Of a stretch of 64,000 bases of DNA, positions 1 to 7,936 are shown one piece after another; position 1 is the stretch's first letter; the number at the start of each line of letters is the position of its first letter. Source of the stretch: JAJEAD01 sp964420925 (GTDB taxonomy: Bacteria > Pseudomonadota > Gammaproteobacteria > HK1); contig CAYQVB010000154.1 of NCBI GenBank assembly GCA_964420925.1, positions 11,710-75,709 on the forward strand. Reading direction: 5' to 3'. The notes under the pieces were generated by a model. That model saw nothing but the letters and a program-made list of their open reading frames with translations, was not told the DNA's origin and did not search any database. The translations under genes and the position numbers were made by a program.

Positions 1-707
1 ATTGCGTCCCACTCCCCGGTCGCCTCTTCCTGCACCGTGTTCTGCACCCCGATGGACTGCCGGTGCACGGTGGCGGTGTGGTAGTCCTCCATCGCGTTTT
101 CCACGAAGAGCTTCCAGTTGCCTTCGATTTCGTAGGTCTTGCGTCGCACGCACACCATGTCCTCGAAGCGGTAGGGAGCGAACTTCTCCCGGATGTTGCC
201 GAGATAGTCCTCGAAGGGCGGAACCTCATCCGAAAGCGCGACGAACAGGAAGCCTCCCCACACTTCGAGGCGAACCGGGAGGAGAGGATAGTCCTCCTTT
301 CGGAATCCCGGAGTGCGCTCCATGTCCGGTGCGCCGAGCAGGGCGCCGTCGAGCGCAAAGGCCCAGCTATGGTAGGGACACGAGATCACGCGGCAGTTGC
401 CGTGCCCCTTGAGCAGGCGGGTGCCGCGGTGGCGGCAGGTGTTGGCGAAGGCCCGGACCTCATGGTCCCTTCCCCGCACGATGATGACGGATTCGCCGAA
501 CATGTCGAGGGTGAAGTAGTCCCCCGGGGTCGGGACCTCGTCGGCGCGGCCCGCGAAGTTCCACACTCGGCGGAAGATCCGCTCGACCTCGCGCTCGAAG
601 AACTCGGCGGAGGTGTAGCACCAGGGCGGCATCGACCTCGCCTGCTCGAAGGGCAGGCGCACGTCGCGGTAGATCTCGGGGTCGAACAGGTTTTGCGCCA
701 TGGGCAT
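1..707 (-). CDS. Rieske [2Fe-2S] aromatic-ring-hydroxylating oxygenase alpha subunit, 3'-truncated by the window edge
   Basis: The minus strand encodes the first 235 residues of a Rieske non-heme iron oxygenase. The Rieske motif is C91-x-H93 and C110-x2-H113 (CRHRG ... CPYHSW). The catalytic domain begins with ENAMEDYHTATVH, giving D208, H210 and H215 as the bridging aspartate and mononuclear iron ligands. The start is the ATG at 707, with GGAGGAG about six bases upstream; a second in-frame ATG at 701 is possible. Such oxygenases use electrons from a reductase to hydroxylate or demethylate substrates; aromatic rings and quaternary amines are both known substrates of this fold. The C-terminal part lies outside the window, so the substrate class cannot be judged. 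Confidence 0.9.
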   Translation of the reverse strand, partial: MPMAQNLFDPEIYRDVRLPFEQARSMPPWCYTSAEFFEREVERIFRRVWNFAGRADEVPTPGDYFTLDMFGESVIIVRGRDHEVRAFANTCRHRGTRLLKGHGNCRVISCPYHSWAFALDGALLGAPDMERTPGFRKEDYPLLPVRLEVWGGFLFVALSDEVPPFEDYLGNIREKFAPYRFEDMVCVRRKTYEIEGNWKLFVENAMEDYHTATVHRQSIGVQNTVQEEATGEWDA

Positions 708-859
708 TGCAAACTCCTCCGGGAGGTCTTGGCGAGCGGCTTCAAACCCGCATCTTCCGGCGTGTCGACCGAAGGGTCAATCTGGCGCCAGGCGTGAAAG
801 GGCCGGCCGGGCTCCGGTGATAGACTGCGTTCCGCCTCGAGCTCGACGGAGATGTCGGC

Positions 860-1855
860 ATGTCCAGCCCCCGCAAGGTTCACCTCCACATCGACAACGT
901 CACGCGATTGGGCGAGGTGTTCCACGCCTCGCCCGAACGCATCGAGGCGCTGCGTCGTCGTCATCCCGAAGTCGCGGCTCGGGTGGAGATCACGATGGGC
1001 TACGACGGCGAGGGCGTGGAAGAGGCGCTGCACACCGCGGACGTGCTCTTCGGCTGGAGCGTCCCACCAGACGACCTCGCCCGGCGCGCCCCCCGCCTGC
1101 GCTGGTTCCACGCCCACGGCGCCGGCGTCAACCACCTGATGCCGCTCGACTGGCTGCCGCGGGGCGCAGTGCTCACCAACTCGAGAGGTGTGCATGGCGA
1201 GCGCGCCACCGAGTACGCGGCCATGGCGCTGTTGATGCTGAACAACCGGGTTCCGGAGATGGTCGCCGCCCAGCGACAGGGTCGATGGGGCAAGTTCTTC
1301 AACAGCCGGATCCGCGGCAAGACCCTGATGATCCTCGGGGTCGGCCACATCGGGGGAGCGGTCGCGAAGTGGGCGAAGGGCGCGGGGCTTCGGGTGCTGG
1401 GAGTGCGTCGGACTCCCCGTCCGCACCGCTACGTCGACGAGATGCACGGTCCCGACGCAGTCCCGGCGCTGATGTCCAGGGTGGACTTCCTGATGGTGAG
1501 CGCCCCCTGCACGAGCGAGTCCCGGCATCTCATCGGGCGCGAGGAGCTCGCCCGGCTCAAACCCGGCGCCGGTCTTCTGAACTACAGCCGGGCCGGCGTC
1601 GTCGACTACGAGGCGCTGCGCGAGAAGCTCGAACGGCGCGAGATGAGCGCGGTGCTGGATGTCTTCGACCCCGAGCCTCTGCCCGAAGACTCGCCACTGT
1701 GGAACACCCCCAACCTGATCATCACCCCGCACTGCTCTTCCGACGACTCCGAGTACTACACGCCGCGCACCCTGGACCTGGTGATGGAGAACATGGCGAG
1801 GTTCATCGCCGGGAAGCCCCTGCGCAACCGGGTGAATCCCCGCCTGGAGTACTGA
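860..1855 (+). CDS. D-2-hydroxyacid dehydrogenase (NAD-dependent)
   Basis: A 331-residue protein of the D-isomer-specific 2-hydroxyacid dehydrogenase family, which interconverts 2-keto acids and D-2-hydroxy acids. The dinucleotide-binding loop G160-V-G162-H-I-G165 is intact. The catalytic arginine is in NYSRAGVVD, the glutamate in DVFDPEPLP and the histidine in ITPHCS, so the Arg-Glu-His triad is complete. The length is normal for the glyoxylate/hydroxypyruvate-reductase-like branch. It is divergent from the Rieske gene, and its 3' end overlaps the convergent epimerase gene by about 50 bases. The substrate cannot be named from sequence. Confidence 0.92.
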   Translation: MSSPRKVHLHIDNVTRLGEVFHASPERIEALRRRHPEVAARVEITMGYDGEGVEEALHTADVLFGWSVPPDDLARRAPRLRWFHAHGAGVNHLMPLDWLPRGAVLTNSRGVHGERATEYAAMALLMLNNRVPEMVAAQRQGRWGKFFNSRIRGKTLMILGVGHIGGAVAKWAKGAGLRVLGVRRTPRPHRYVDEMHGPDAVPALMSRVDFLMVSAPCTSESRHLIGREELARLKPGAGLLNYSRAGVVDYEALREKLERREMSAVLDVFDPEPLPEDSPLWNTPNLIITPHCSSDDSEYYTPRTLDLVMENMARFIAGKPLRNRVNPRLEY

Positions 1856-2675
1856 GCCCCGCGACCACCGCGCCGTAGCCTTCCCGGAAGCTGGGGTACT
1901 CGAACGCGTAACCGCTCGAGACGAGGCGAGCGTTGTCGCATCGCTTGCCGGTCGTCGCCTGATGTCCGTCCCGGCGAGCGGGCGGAGCCAGCCGGAGCCG
2001 TTCCGCGATCCAGTCCATGACCTCGCATTGGGTGGCCGGCTCGTGGTCGGCGCCGACGTACACGGGTGCAGGGCGCTCGAACTGCATCAGGTGGCGCAGC
2101 ACGCCTGCGCAGTCGTCCCGGTGGATTCGATTCGTGTAGTGCATCGCAGCGCAGGGCCCGCCCTTGCGCACCTGGTCGATGAGGCGGGTGCGGCCGGGGC
2201 CGTAGATGCCGCCGAATCGCACCACCACCGAAGACGGCGCGGACTCTCGGGCCACCCCTTCTCCCTCCAGCAGGACCCGGGCGTAGATGTCGCCCCCTCC
2301 CGTCTCGGAGTCTTCGTCTACCCGTTCGCCGTCGTTCTGCGGATACACCCGGGTGCTCGACACGTAGAGCACCCGTCGAGCGGCGCCCTTGCGGGCAATG
2401 GCATGCGTCACATTGCGAAGGCCGTCGACATAGGCGTCGCGGTACGCCTCGGGTGAGCGCCGGTCGGCGGAGGCGGTGTAGCACAGGACATCGATTTCGC
2501 CCGGCAGCCTTCGGAGACTGTGGGGGTCTCGCAGGTCCCCCGGGATCGGTCGCACGCCTTCCGGCAGGAGTTGGACGCGCCGGCGCAACCCGTACACGTC
2601 GTGCCCGTCCGCGAGCAGTCGTCTCGCGAGCTCGCCCCCGACGTCACCGCAGCCGGCGATCAGGATCGCCGGCAT
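1803..2675 (-). CDS. NAD(P)-binding SDR/epimerase-like protein (YeeZ type)
   Basis: A 290-residue Rossmann-fold protein of the extended/atypical SDR group. The N-terminus carries G8-x-G10-x-x-G13 (IAGCGDVGG), followed by a central YVSSTRVYP segment and FGGIYGPGR, as in YeeZ-like sugar epimerase relatives. The usual YxxxK pair is not obvious, as is common in this atypical branch. The start chosen is the ATG at 2675, with GGGAGA six bases upstream; the open frame continues 51 codons further upstream but that part has no family resemblance. The 3' end runs about 50 bases into the oppositely oriented dehydrogenase gene. Function unknown beyond likely nucleotide-linked oxidoreductase or epimerase activity. 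Confidence 0.8.
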   Translation of the reverse strand: MPAILIAGCGDVGGELARRLLADGHDVYGLRRRVQLLPEGVRPIPGDLRDPHSLRRLPGEIDVLCYTASADRRSPEAYRDAYVDGLRNVTHAIARKGAARRVLYVSSTRVYPQNDGERVDEDSETGGGDIYARVLLEGEGVARESAPSSVVVRFGGIYGPGRTRLIDQVRKGGPCAAMHYTNRIHRDDCAGVLRHLMQFERPAPVYVGADHEPATQCEVMDWIAERLRLAPPARRDGHQATTGKRCDNARLVSSGYAFEYPSFREGYGAVVAGLSTPGGDSPGCAGASRR

Positions 2676-3061
2676 CCGCCATCTCCCGGCCTCTTCGCAG
2701 CCCCCGGGGTTCGCGGGTCGATGTTTGCCTGCCGGCGCCTTTCCGGCTCGGGTTCGCCGGTGCGCACCGGATCGCCTGTCCGCTTGTAGGGGCCGCTGCT
2801 CCGTGGCAGGAAACGCAGGCGCAGGCATGCGCTTCGTGCGACCATCGAAGGCCGCGCCCTGGGACGTAACGACACCCGTGGGGCGCCACGCCCGCGTGCA
2901 CCTGCCGGAAAGGGTATTCGATGACTCATGGAGGTGGGTGTCAGTCTACCCCGGTCGCAGCCTCGCGGCAGGACGGCCCGGACCGCACACCGCTGCTTGA
3001 CCCGATGGGGAAAGCAGGTACAAGATGGCCCGTGAAGAATCCAGGATGGAGGACACGAGAA

Positions 3062-3361
3062 TTGGATGCTCAGTCGGAATCACGCTTGCCCGGCACAATC
3101 TCGGGAGTTGCCGGTACACAAAGGGGGCTTTCCGCGGAGCTCATCGCGATACTGGGAGTCGGAGCGACTCTCGGCATCCTCACCCTGGCCGGAATGCACG
3201 GCATTCGGGCGGACATGCGCGACCTTCGTGTGGACATCCGGGAGATGGGCGCACGGCTGACGGGAGTGGAGCAGCGGGTGGCCAGGCTCGAAGGCCTGTT
3301 CGAAGGATTCCGAGATTCGATAGACAATCGCTGGCCGCCGCCCGGTGAAGAGAAAGGTTGA
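3062..3361 (+). CDS. small membrane-anchored coiled-coil protein
   Basis: A 99-residue hypothetical protein. It has one hydrophobic segment (AELIAILGVGATLGILTLAG) followed by a charged amphipathic helix with heptad-like repeats (IRADMRDLRVDIREMG... VEQRVARLEGLFEGF), so a single membrane anchor plus coiled coil is likely. The start is placed at TTG 3062, which has GGAGGA eight bases upstream. An ATG in the same frame at 2921 would add 47 residues of low-complexity sequence without family-like features. Small anchor-plus-coil proteins of this kind are often uncharacterised; I do not assign a function. It is followed by a methyltransferase gene on the same strand. Confidence 0.6.
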   Translation: MDAQSESRLPGTISGVAGTQRGLSAELIAILGVGATLGILTLAGMHGIRADMRDLRVDIREMGARLTGVEQRVARLEGLFEGFRDSIDNRWPPPGEEKG

Positions 3362-3470
3362 ATCCGACCCGCAGGCGCTCCAAGGCGTGGTCCGCCGGGT
3401 GAGCTCCACCGCCTCGACGCCCCATGGTGCGTAGTCTCGTCCCGTCGAATCAACGCGCGGAGCGAAGGCC

Positions 3471-4115
3471 TTGAACTGCTGTTCCCGGCGGAGCGGTGCG
3501 TACGAGCAGTGCTTCGGGTTCCTGTCGAAGCTCTACGCTTTTCGCTACCGGCGCATGGGTCCCGATTCCATGCAGCGCGAGATGCTGGAACAGCTCGATG
3601 GGCTGGGCCTTTCGGGTCGGACCCTGCTCGACATCGGCTGCGGCGTCGGCGTGCTGCACCAGACGCTCCTGGAACGGGGTGCCGTACGCGCGCTGGGCAT
3701 CGACCTCGCTCCCAAGATGCTCGACCATGCCCGCGAGCGCGCACGGGCGATGGCGCTCGACGAGCGGGTGGAATATCGACTCGGCGATTTTGTGGAAATG
3801 GAGGCGGAGCTCGACACCGCCGACCTCACCCTTCTCGACAAGGTGGTGTGCTGCTATCCCGATGCCGAAGGGATGCTGGACGCGGCGGCACGACACACCC
3901 GCGTCGCGCTCGCGCTGGTGTACCCGCGCCGGCACTGGCTGAGCCTGCTTTCGAACCGCATCTGGAACCTCGGCTACCGGGTCTTCGGCTCGGACTTTCG
4001 CAGCTACGTGCACGACCCGGGCTCGGTGCACGGATGGCTGGAGCGCTGCGGATTGCGGCGAGTCTTCAGTCGGGACAACCTGATGTGGCACACGCAGGTC
4101 TACGTCGTCGAGTGA
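3471..4115 (+). CDS. class I SAM-dependent methyltransferase
   Basis: A 214-residue protein with the class I methyltransferase fold. Motif I is LLDIGCGVG (residues 52-60), the acidic end of strand 2 is GIDLAPKML, and an RLGDFVEM motif follows, which together form the S-adenosylmethionine site. The translation begins with TTG at 3471. A CCYPDAE loop may sit near the active site. The general layout is reminiscent of Mg-protoporphyrin-methyltransferase-like enzymes, but the substrate cannot be named. It lies 22 bases upstream of the Dtd gene and may be cotranscribed with it. Confidence 0.8.
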   Translation: MNCCSRRSGAYEQCFGFLSKLYAFRYRRMGPDSMQREMLEQLDGLGLSGRTLLDIGCGVGVLHQTLLERGAVRALGIDLAPKMLDHARERARAMALDERVEYRLGDFVEMEAELDTADLTLLDKVVCCYPDAEGMLDAAARHTRVALALVYPRRHWLSLLSNRIWNLGYRVFGSDFRSYVHDPGSVHGWLERCGLRRVFSRDNLMWHTQVYVVE

Positions 4116-4137
4116 CGCGGGTCGGGGCCGAAGCGAC

Positions 4138-4581
4138 GTGCGGGCGCTGATCCAACGCGTGTCGAAGGCCCGGGTCGAGGTCGCGGGCGAGGTGGTGGGC
4201 GAGATCGGCCCCGGCCTGCTGGTGCTCGTCTGTGCAATGCGGGGCGACCGTGATGAGGAGGCCCGTCAGCTCGCGCGCAAGGTGGCGGCACTTCGCATAT
4301 TCGAAGACGACGCGGGCAAGATGAATCTCTCCGCCGGCGCCGTGGGCGGGGCGGCGCTCGTCGTCAGCCAGTTTACGCTGTCCGCCGATACCCGCCGCGG
4401 CAACCGTCCCGGTTTCTCCGCCGCCGCCGCCCCCGAGGAGGGCGAGCGGCTCTACGAGCTCTTCAGCGACGCGTTGTCCGGGCACGGGGTGCCGGTTCAG
4501 AAGGGACGATTCGGTGCCGCGATGCAGGTGCACCTCGTCAACGACGGCCCGGTCACGATCTGGATCGATACCGCAGCCTGA
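4138..4581 (+). CDS. dtd: D-aminoacyl-tRNA deacylase
   Basis: A 147-residue protein of the length expected for Dtd. It hydrolyses D-amino acids wrongly attached to tRNA, recycling the tRNA and keeping D-residues out of proteins. Two signature active-site motifs are visible: SQFTL (SQxT) near residue 80 and NDGPVT (Gly-cisPro motif) near the C-terminus. The N-terminal MRALIQRVSKARVEV is characteristic. The start codon is GTG at 4138. It is cytoplasmic and housekeeping, just downstream of a methyltransferase gene. Confidence 0.95.
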   Translation: MRALIQRVSKARVEVAGEVVGEIGPGLLVLVCAMRGDRDEEARQLARKVAALRIFEDDAGKMNLSAGAVGGAALVVSQFTLSADTRRGNRPGFSAAAAPEEGERLYELFSDALSGHGVPVQKGRFGAAMQVHLVNDGPVTIWIDTAA

Positions 4582-4866
4582 GCCTTCGGGTTCCGCCACG
4601 CCGCATTCCCTGCCTCCGCGCGGGCCCCAGGGCACAGCTGGGCCACCCGTAATCCATTGATCTGGCGTGATTCATTCTCATCGAAAGAAGGTCGGAGGAG
4701 ACGCCGGACGCCTTTTGGCGTCATTCCCCTGGTGTGCGGGATTCCATGCTCCCGATTTCTTCCCAACCGCGCGGCGACCCGCCGCCCGCGATGGCCCGCA
4801 AGGCGTGGTTGCCGATGCGCATCCGCCACGGCGGGCGGACCGGAACTCCCGTGCGAACCCTTCCTG
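4582..4866. other. intergenic region with a short repeat-like segment
   Basis: Lies between dtd and the 3' end of the convergent dehydrogenase gene. I see no gene. Around 4719-4752 the sequence runs cgtcattccc...gggattcc, which resembles the short 'cgtcattcccgcg / gcgggaatgacg' palindromic repeats seen elsewhere in this window (about 16050 and 18535). Confidence 0.35.
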
Positions 4867-5838
4867 CTACGCGGTCTCGCCGTCGTCCCGCTCGACCACT
4901 ACTTCGTGGCCTGGCGCCTCCGCTTCGGCGTCCACAATCTCGGCGGGGAAGCCGGGAGCAAGCAGGCGCTCGCCGCATGCTTCTTCCAGGCGGCGCACGA
5001 TGTTGGGAGACCACTCCCGGGAGCCGTAGCGCTTCTGACCGTCTTCGAAGATTCCGAGCACGAGCGGCGACAATTCGAGCGGTGCGGCGTGGCGATCCGC
5101 CAGGGCCTGGAAGAGGCTCATGTCCTTCACCACGAGGTCCATGGTGAAATTGATGTCGCGGCTGCCGTTCAGGATGACCTGGCTCTCGGTCTCGTGCACG
5201 AAGGAGTTGCCCGACGAGATCCGAATCGCTTCGTAGGTGGTGTTCAGATCCATGCCCGCGAGCTTCGCGATCATCATCGCCTCTCCGAGGGCAGCGAGGT
5301 GCACGGAGCAGAGGTAGTTCGTCACCACCTTGAGCACCGAGGCGGAGCCGAGTCCTCCGGTGTGCAGGATGCGCCGTCCCATCGCGGAGAGCGCGGGCAA
5401 CGCGCGCTCGAAGGCTTCGCGTTCGCCTCCCGCGAAGATCGAGATGTTGCCGGTGGCGGCGCGGTGGCATCCCCCGGACACCGGGCAGTCGAGCGGCTGC
5501 GCGCCCTTCGTCCTGACCAAGGCGCCGAGGCGCTTCACCTCCGCTTCGTCGCTGGTGCTCATCTCCGCCCATGTCGCGCCGGCGCGGATTCCGGCCAGGA
5601 TGCCGTCCTCGGCCTCCATCACCGACGCGCTCGCGGCGGGACTGGGCAGGCAGGTGATGATCAGATCCGCCGCACGCGCCATCGATGCGGGCGACTCTCC
5701 CCAGGCCGCGCCGCGATGGAGATGGGGCTGCGCGGCGTCCCGATTCAGGTCGCGCACCGTGAGATCGAAGCCGTTGCGCAGCAGGCTTCCGGCGAGCTTG
5801 CCACCCACGTTGCCGAGCCCGATGAAAGCGATCTTCAT
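4867..5838 (-). CDS. NAD-dependent beta-hydroxyacid dehydrogenase (3-hydroxyisobutyrate dehydrogenase family)
   Basis: A 323-residue member of the 3-hydroxyisobutyrate/6-phosphogluconate dehydrogenase family. The N-terminus MKIAFIGLGNVGG supplies the G-x-G-x-x-G NAD site. A cofactor-proximal CPVSGG segment lies near the middle, and the catalytic lysine is in the VLKVVTNYL segment. The start at 5838 has AAGGAG about eight bases upstream. It probably oxidises a short beta-hydroxy acid, but 3-hydroxyisobutyrate, tartronate-semialdehyde and related substrates cannot be distinguished here. It stands alone between convergent dtd and the divergent peptidase gene. Confidence 0.88.
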   Translation of the reverse strand: MKIAFIGLGNVGGKLAGSLLRNGFDLTVRDLNRDAAQPHLHRGAAWGESPASMARAADLIITCLPSPAASASVMEAEDGILAGIRAGATWAEMSTSDEAEVKRLGALVRTKGAQPLDCPVSGGCHRAATGNISIFAGGEREAFERALPALSAMGRRILHTGGLGSASVLKVVTNYLCSVHLAALGEAMMIAKLAGMDLNTTYEAIRISSGNSFVHETESQVILNGSRDINFTMDLVVKDMSLFQALADRHAAPLELSPLVLGIFEDGQKRYGSREWSPNIVRRLEEACGERLLAPGFPAEIVDAEAEAPGHEVVVERDDGETA

Positions 5839-6201
5839 GAGAGTACTCCTTGCGAGGCGAGTCCGCCCACGATCGCCGGAAGAAGACGCGAGCGGGCAGA
5901 TCTGTTGGAAACATGCAGTGGCTTTTCGCCAGATTGGATTTTATGGATCAACAGGTCCGGCACCCACAGCGTCGCGGACAGGACCACCACTTCACGCTGA
6001 CCCAAGCGGTGCTCCCAACGCGACCCGCACGCAGTACGACGAGTCAGGGCAAGTTACCCGGAAGCGTCAAATGCCCGCTCCGGAGAGTCCCGGGCATGGA
6101 AGATTTTTCGTGGGAAGGCTACCCTCTCCGCTCCCGCCGCGATTGTCGTGGGCGTCGCGTTCGGTGGTCCGCAGGGCCGCCGACGATGCAGGAGACAGCC
6201 C
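5839..6201. other. intergenic region, no gene seen
   Basis: A 360-base stretch between two divergently oriented genes. It should hold promoters for both. No convincing open frame, tRNA or hairpin was recognised, and I could not call a promoter with confidence. Confidence 0.5.
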
Positions 6202-6954
6202 TTGGGAGCCACTATCGAACGCCAGGACGCGGTGCGGCTGGGTGCGCTCGACGTGTCCTATATCTTCAAGCGCGTGCCGCGCCGGAGGCACGTGCACATC
6301 CTGGTCAACGACCAGGGGACCCTGGAGGTGCGTGCGCCGTGGCGGTTCAGCCTGTCGAAGGCGCGGAACGCGCTGCGCGAGAACGCCCAGTGGGTCGTGC
6401 GGACCCTGGAGGGCGTGCACGAGAGGCTCGCGCAGCGGCCTCGTCTGGTCACCGGCTTTTGCCTTCCCCTGCAGGACGAATCGCTGCGTCTCGAAGTGCG
6501 CCCGCGCGCGCAGATGGAATTGTTCGACGGCTCGCGGCCCCGGCGAGGCAGGGTGGAGCGCCGGGGGACGGTGCTCCGGGTCAGTCCGGCGTCGCTCGAC
6601 GAAGGGGACCTGCGTGCGCTGCTGGAATCCTGGTATCGAAGGGAAGCGGCAAGGCGCCTCGCGGCGCGCATCGAGCACTTCGCGCCACGGCTGGGGGTTC
6701 GACCGTCGAGATTGACGATTCGAGGCCAGCGCTCCCGGTGGGGGAGTTGCTCCGGTACCGGGACCGTGAGCCTCAACTGGCGTTTGATGCTGGTGCCGGG
6801 CACCCTGGTCGACTACGTCGTCGTTCACGAGCTGTGCCATCTCCGGCACATGAACCATTCACCGCAGTTCTGGGAGATGGTGGGCGACGAGATACCCGAC
6901 TACCGGGAGCGGCGGCGGCGTCTCGACGATCTCCAGCGCCGACTTCCCCTTTAG
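6202..6954 (+). CDS. YgjP-like (DUF45) zinc metallopeptidase
   Basis: A 250-residue protein of the YgjP/DUF45 metal-dependent hydrolase family. The zinc motif is HELCHLRHMNHSPQFW (HExxH-like HELCH, with a downstream histidine in MNHS). It is preceded by the family signature SRWGSCS and a LNWRLMLVP strand. The proposed start is TTG 6202, because GGAGA lies eight bases upstream and the resulting length suits the family; a GTG at 6148 would add 18 arginine-rich residues. The family is predicted to be a cytoplasmic peptidase; its target is not known. An inverted repeat overlaps the stop codon. Confidence 0.88.
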   Translation: MGATIERQDAVRLGALDVSYIFKRVPRRRHVHILVNDQGTLEVRAPWRFSLSKARNALRENAQWVVRTLEGVHERLAQRPRLVTGFCLPLQDESLRLEVRPRAQMELFDGSRPRRGRVERRGTVLRVSPASLDEGDLRALLESWYRREAARRLAARIEHFAPRLGVRPSRLTIRGQRSRWGSCSGTGTVSLNWRLMLVPGTLVDYVVVHELCHLRHMNHSPQFWEMVGDEIPDYRERRRRLDDLQRRLPL

Positions 6955-6962
6955 GGGGAAGT
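6942..6962 (+). terminator. hairpin at the end of the YgjP-like gene
   Basis: A perfect 8-base-pair inverted repeat (ACTTCCCC ... GGGGAAGT) with a five-base loop spans the stop codon. No run of T follows, so it is a weak intrinsic terminator or an mRNA 3'-end stabiliser. Confidence 0.4.
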
Positions 6963-6964
6963 GG

Positions 6965-7113
6965 AAGAAGTCATTCATGACTCTTCCGATAACGCCGCCC
7001 GGGAATGCGGTTGTCGGACCGCTTTCATTCTTCATCGACATCGGGCCCACGAAAGTTGCCGGCACATCGCCGTGCCGGAACCGGCAGTCGAAGAACTGCG
7101 TTTCTCAACCGCC
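6965..7113 (+). repeat. dispersed intergenic repeat, copy 1
   Basis: About 150 bases that align with 31832-31985. Shared blocks are a short hairpin (AGTCAT/ATGACT), the exact 15-mer cggaccgctttcatt at 7015-7029 followed by ttcatcgac, then cgaaa..., a CGG-rich inverted segment and actgcgttt. It lies between the peptidase and crotonase genes. Copy 2 begins with the same hairpin design but different bases, so an RNA structure or a decayed mobile element is possible. Confidence 0.6.
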
Positions 7114-7131
7114 TCCTGGAGGAACGTTCAG

Positions 7132-7926
7132 ATGGATTTCGAAGCGTACCGGAGACTGTCGTTTTCCCGGCGGGGACGCATTCTCACCGTCACCCTCAAT
7201 CGTCCCGAGACCCTCAATGCCGTGGACGGGGAGATGCACGACGACCTGTCCCGGGTCTTCCATGACATCGCGCTGGACGACGAAAGCGACATCGTGGTGC
7301 TCACCGGAGCGGGAAGGGCCTTCTCCGCGGGCGGGGACATGGCGTGGCTCGAAGGGCTGTGCAGCGATCGGGCCGGATGGGAGCGGGTGCGGGTCGAAGC
7401 CAAGCGCATCGTGTTCGGCCTCCTCGACTGCGAGAAACCGGTAATCGCCAAAGTGAACGGCCACGCGGCGGGGCTCGGCGCCACCATCGCGCTCTTCTGC
7501 GATGTGATCTTCGCGTCCGAAAATGCCCGCATCTCCGATCCGCACGTCAAGATCGGCCTCGTGGCGGGGGACGGCGGCGCGCTTATCTGGCCGCAACTCA
7601 TCGGCTTCGCGCGGGCCAAGGAGTATCTGCTCACGGGTGATCCCGTGAGCGCGCCGAAGGCGGCCGAGATCGGGCTCATCAACCACTGTGTACCCGCCGA
7701 AGCGCTCGACGAGCGGGTCGATGCGTTCTGCGACGGCCTCGCGGCCGGCGCCACCGCGGCGATCCGTTACACGAAGGTCGCGGTCAACATCGGGTTGCGC
7801 CAGGTCGCGCACGCCCTCATGGACGCGAGCATCGCCTACGAGTCGATGACCAACGAGACGCGCGACCACCGCGAGGCGGTGCGTGCGTTCATCGAGAAGC
7901 GCCCGCCCGAGTTCGGCGCCGAATGA
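7132..7926 (+). CDS. enoyl-CoA hydratase/isomerase (crotonase) family protein
   Basis: A 264-residue crotonase-fold protein. Oxyanion-hole segments are FSAGGDMAWL and AAGLGATIALFCD. The start is ATG 7132, with GGAGGA eight bases upstream. One oddity: in typical enoyl-CoA hydratases the first catalytic glutamate lies in a P-E-x3-G segment, but here the corresponding segment reads DPHVKIG, with histidine instead. The second glutamate position is kept (AKEYLLTGD). This suggests an isomerase, hydrolase or other crotonase activity rather than a textbook hydratase. It is convergent with the DAO oxidoreductase gene downstream. Confidence 0.88.
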   Translation: MDFEAYRRLSFSRRGRILTVTLNRPETLNAVDGEMHDDLSRVFHDIALDDESDIVVLTGAGRAFSAGGDMAWLEGLCSDRAGWERVRVEAKRIVFGLLDCEKPVIAKVNGHAAGLGATIALFCDVIFASENARISDPHVKIGLVAGDGGALIWPQLIGFARAKEYLLTGDPVSAPKAAEIGLINHCVPAEALDERVDAFCDGLAAGATAAIRYTKVAVNIGLRQVAHALMDASIAYESMTNETRDHREAVRAFIEKRPPEFGAE

Positions 7927-7936
7927 CCCCCTTCGC

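Noticed and set aside
386..1732. A 448-codon open frame on the minus strand
   Set aside because: It is antisense to the hydroxyacid dehydrogenase and runs into the Rieske gene in another frame; the composition is an artefact of high GC and it has no family resemblance.
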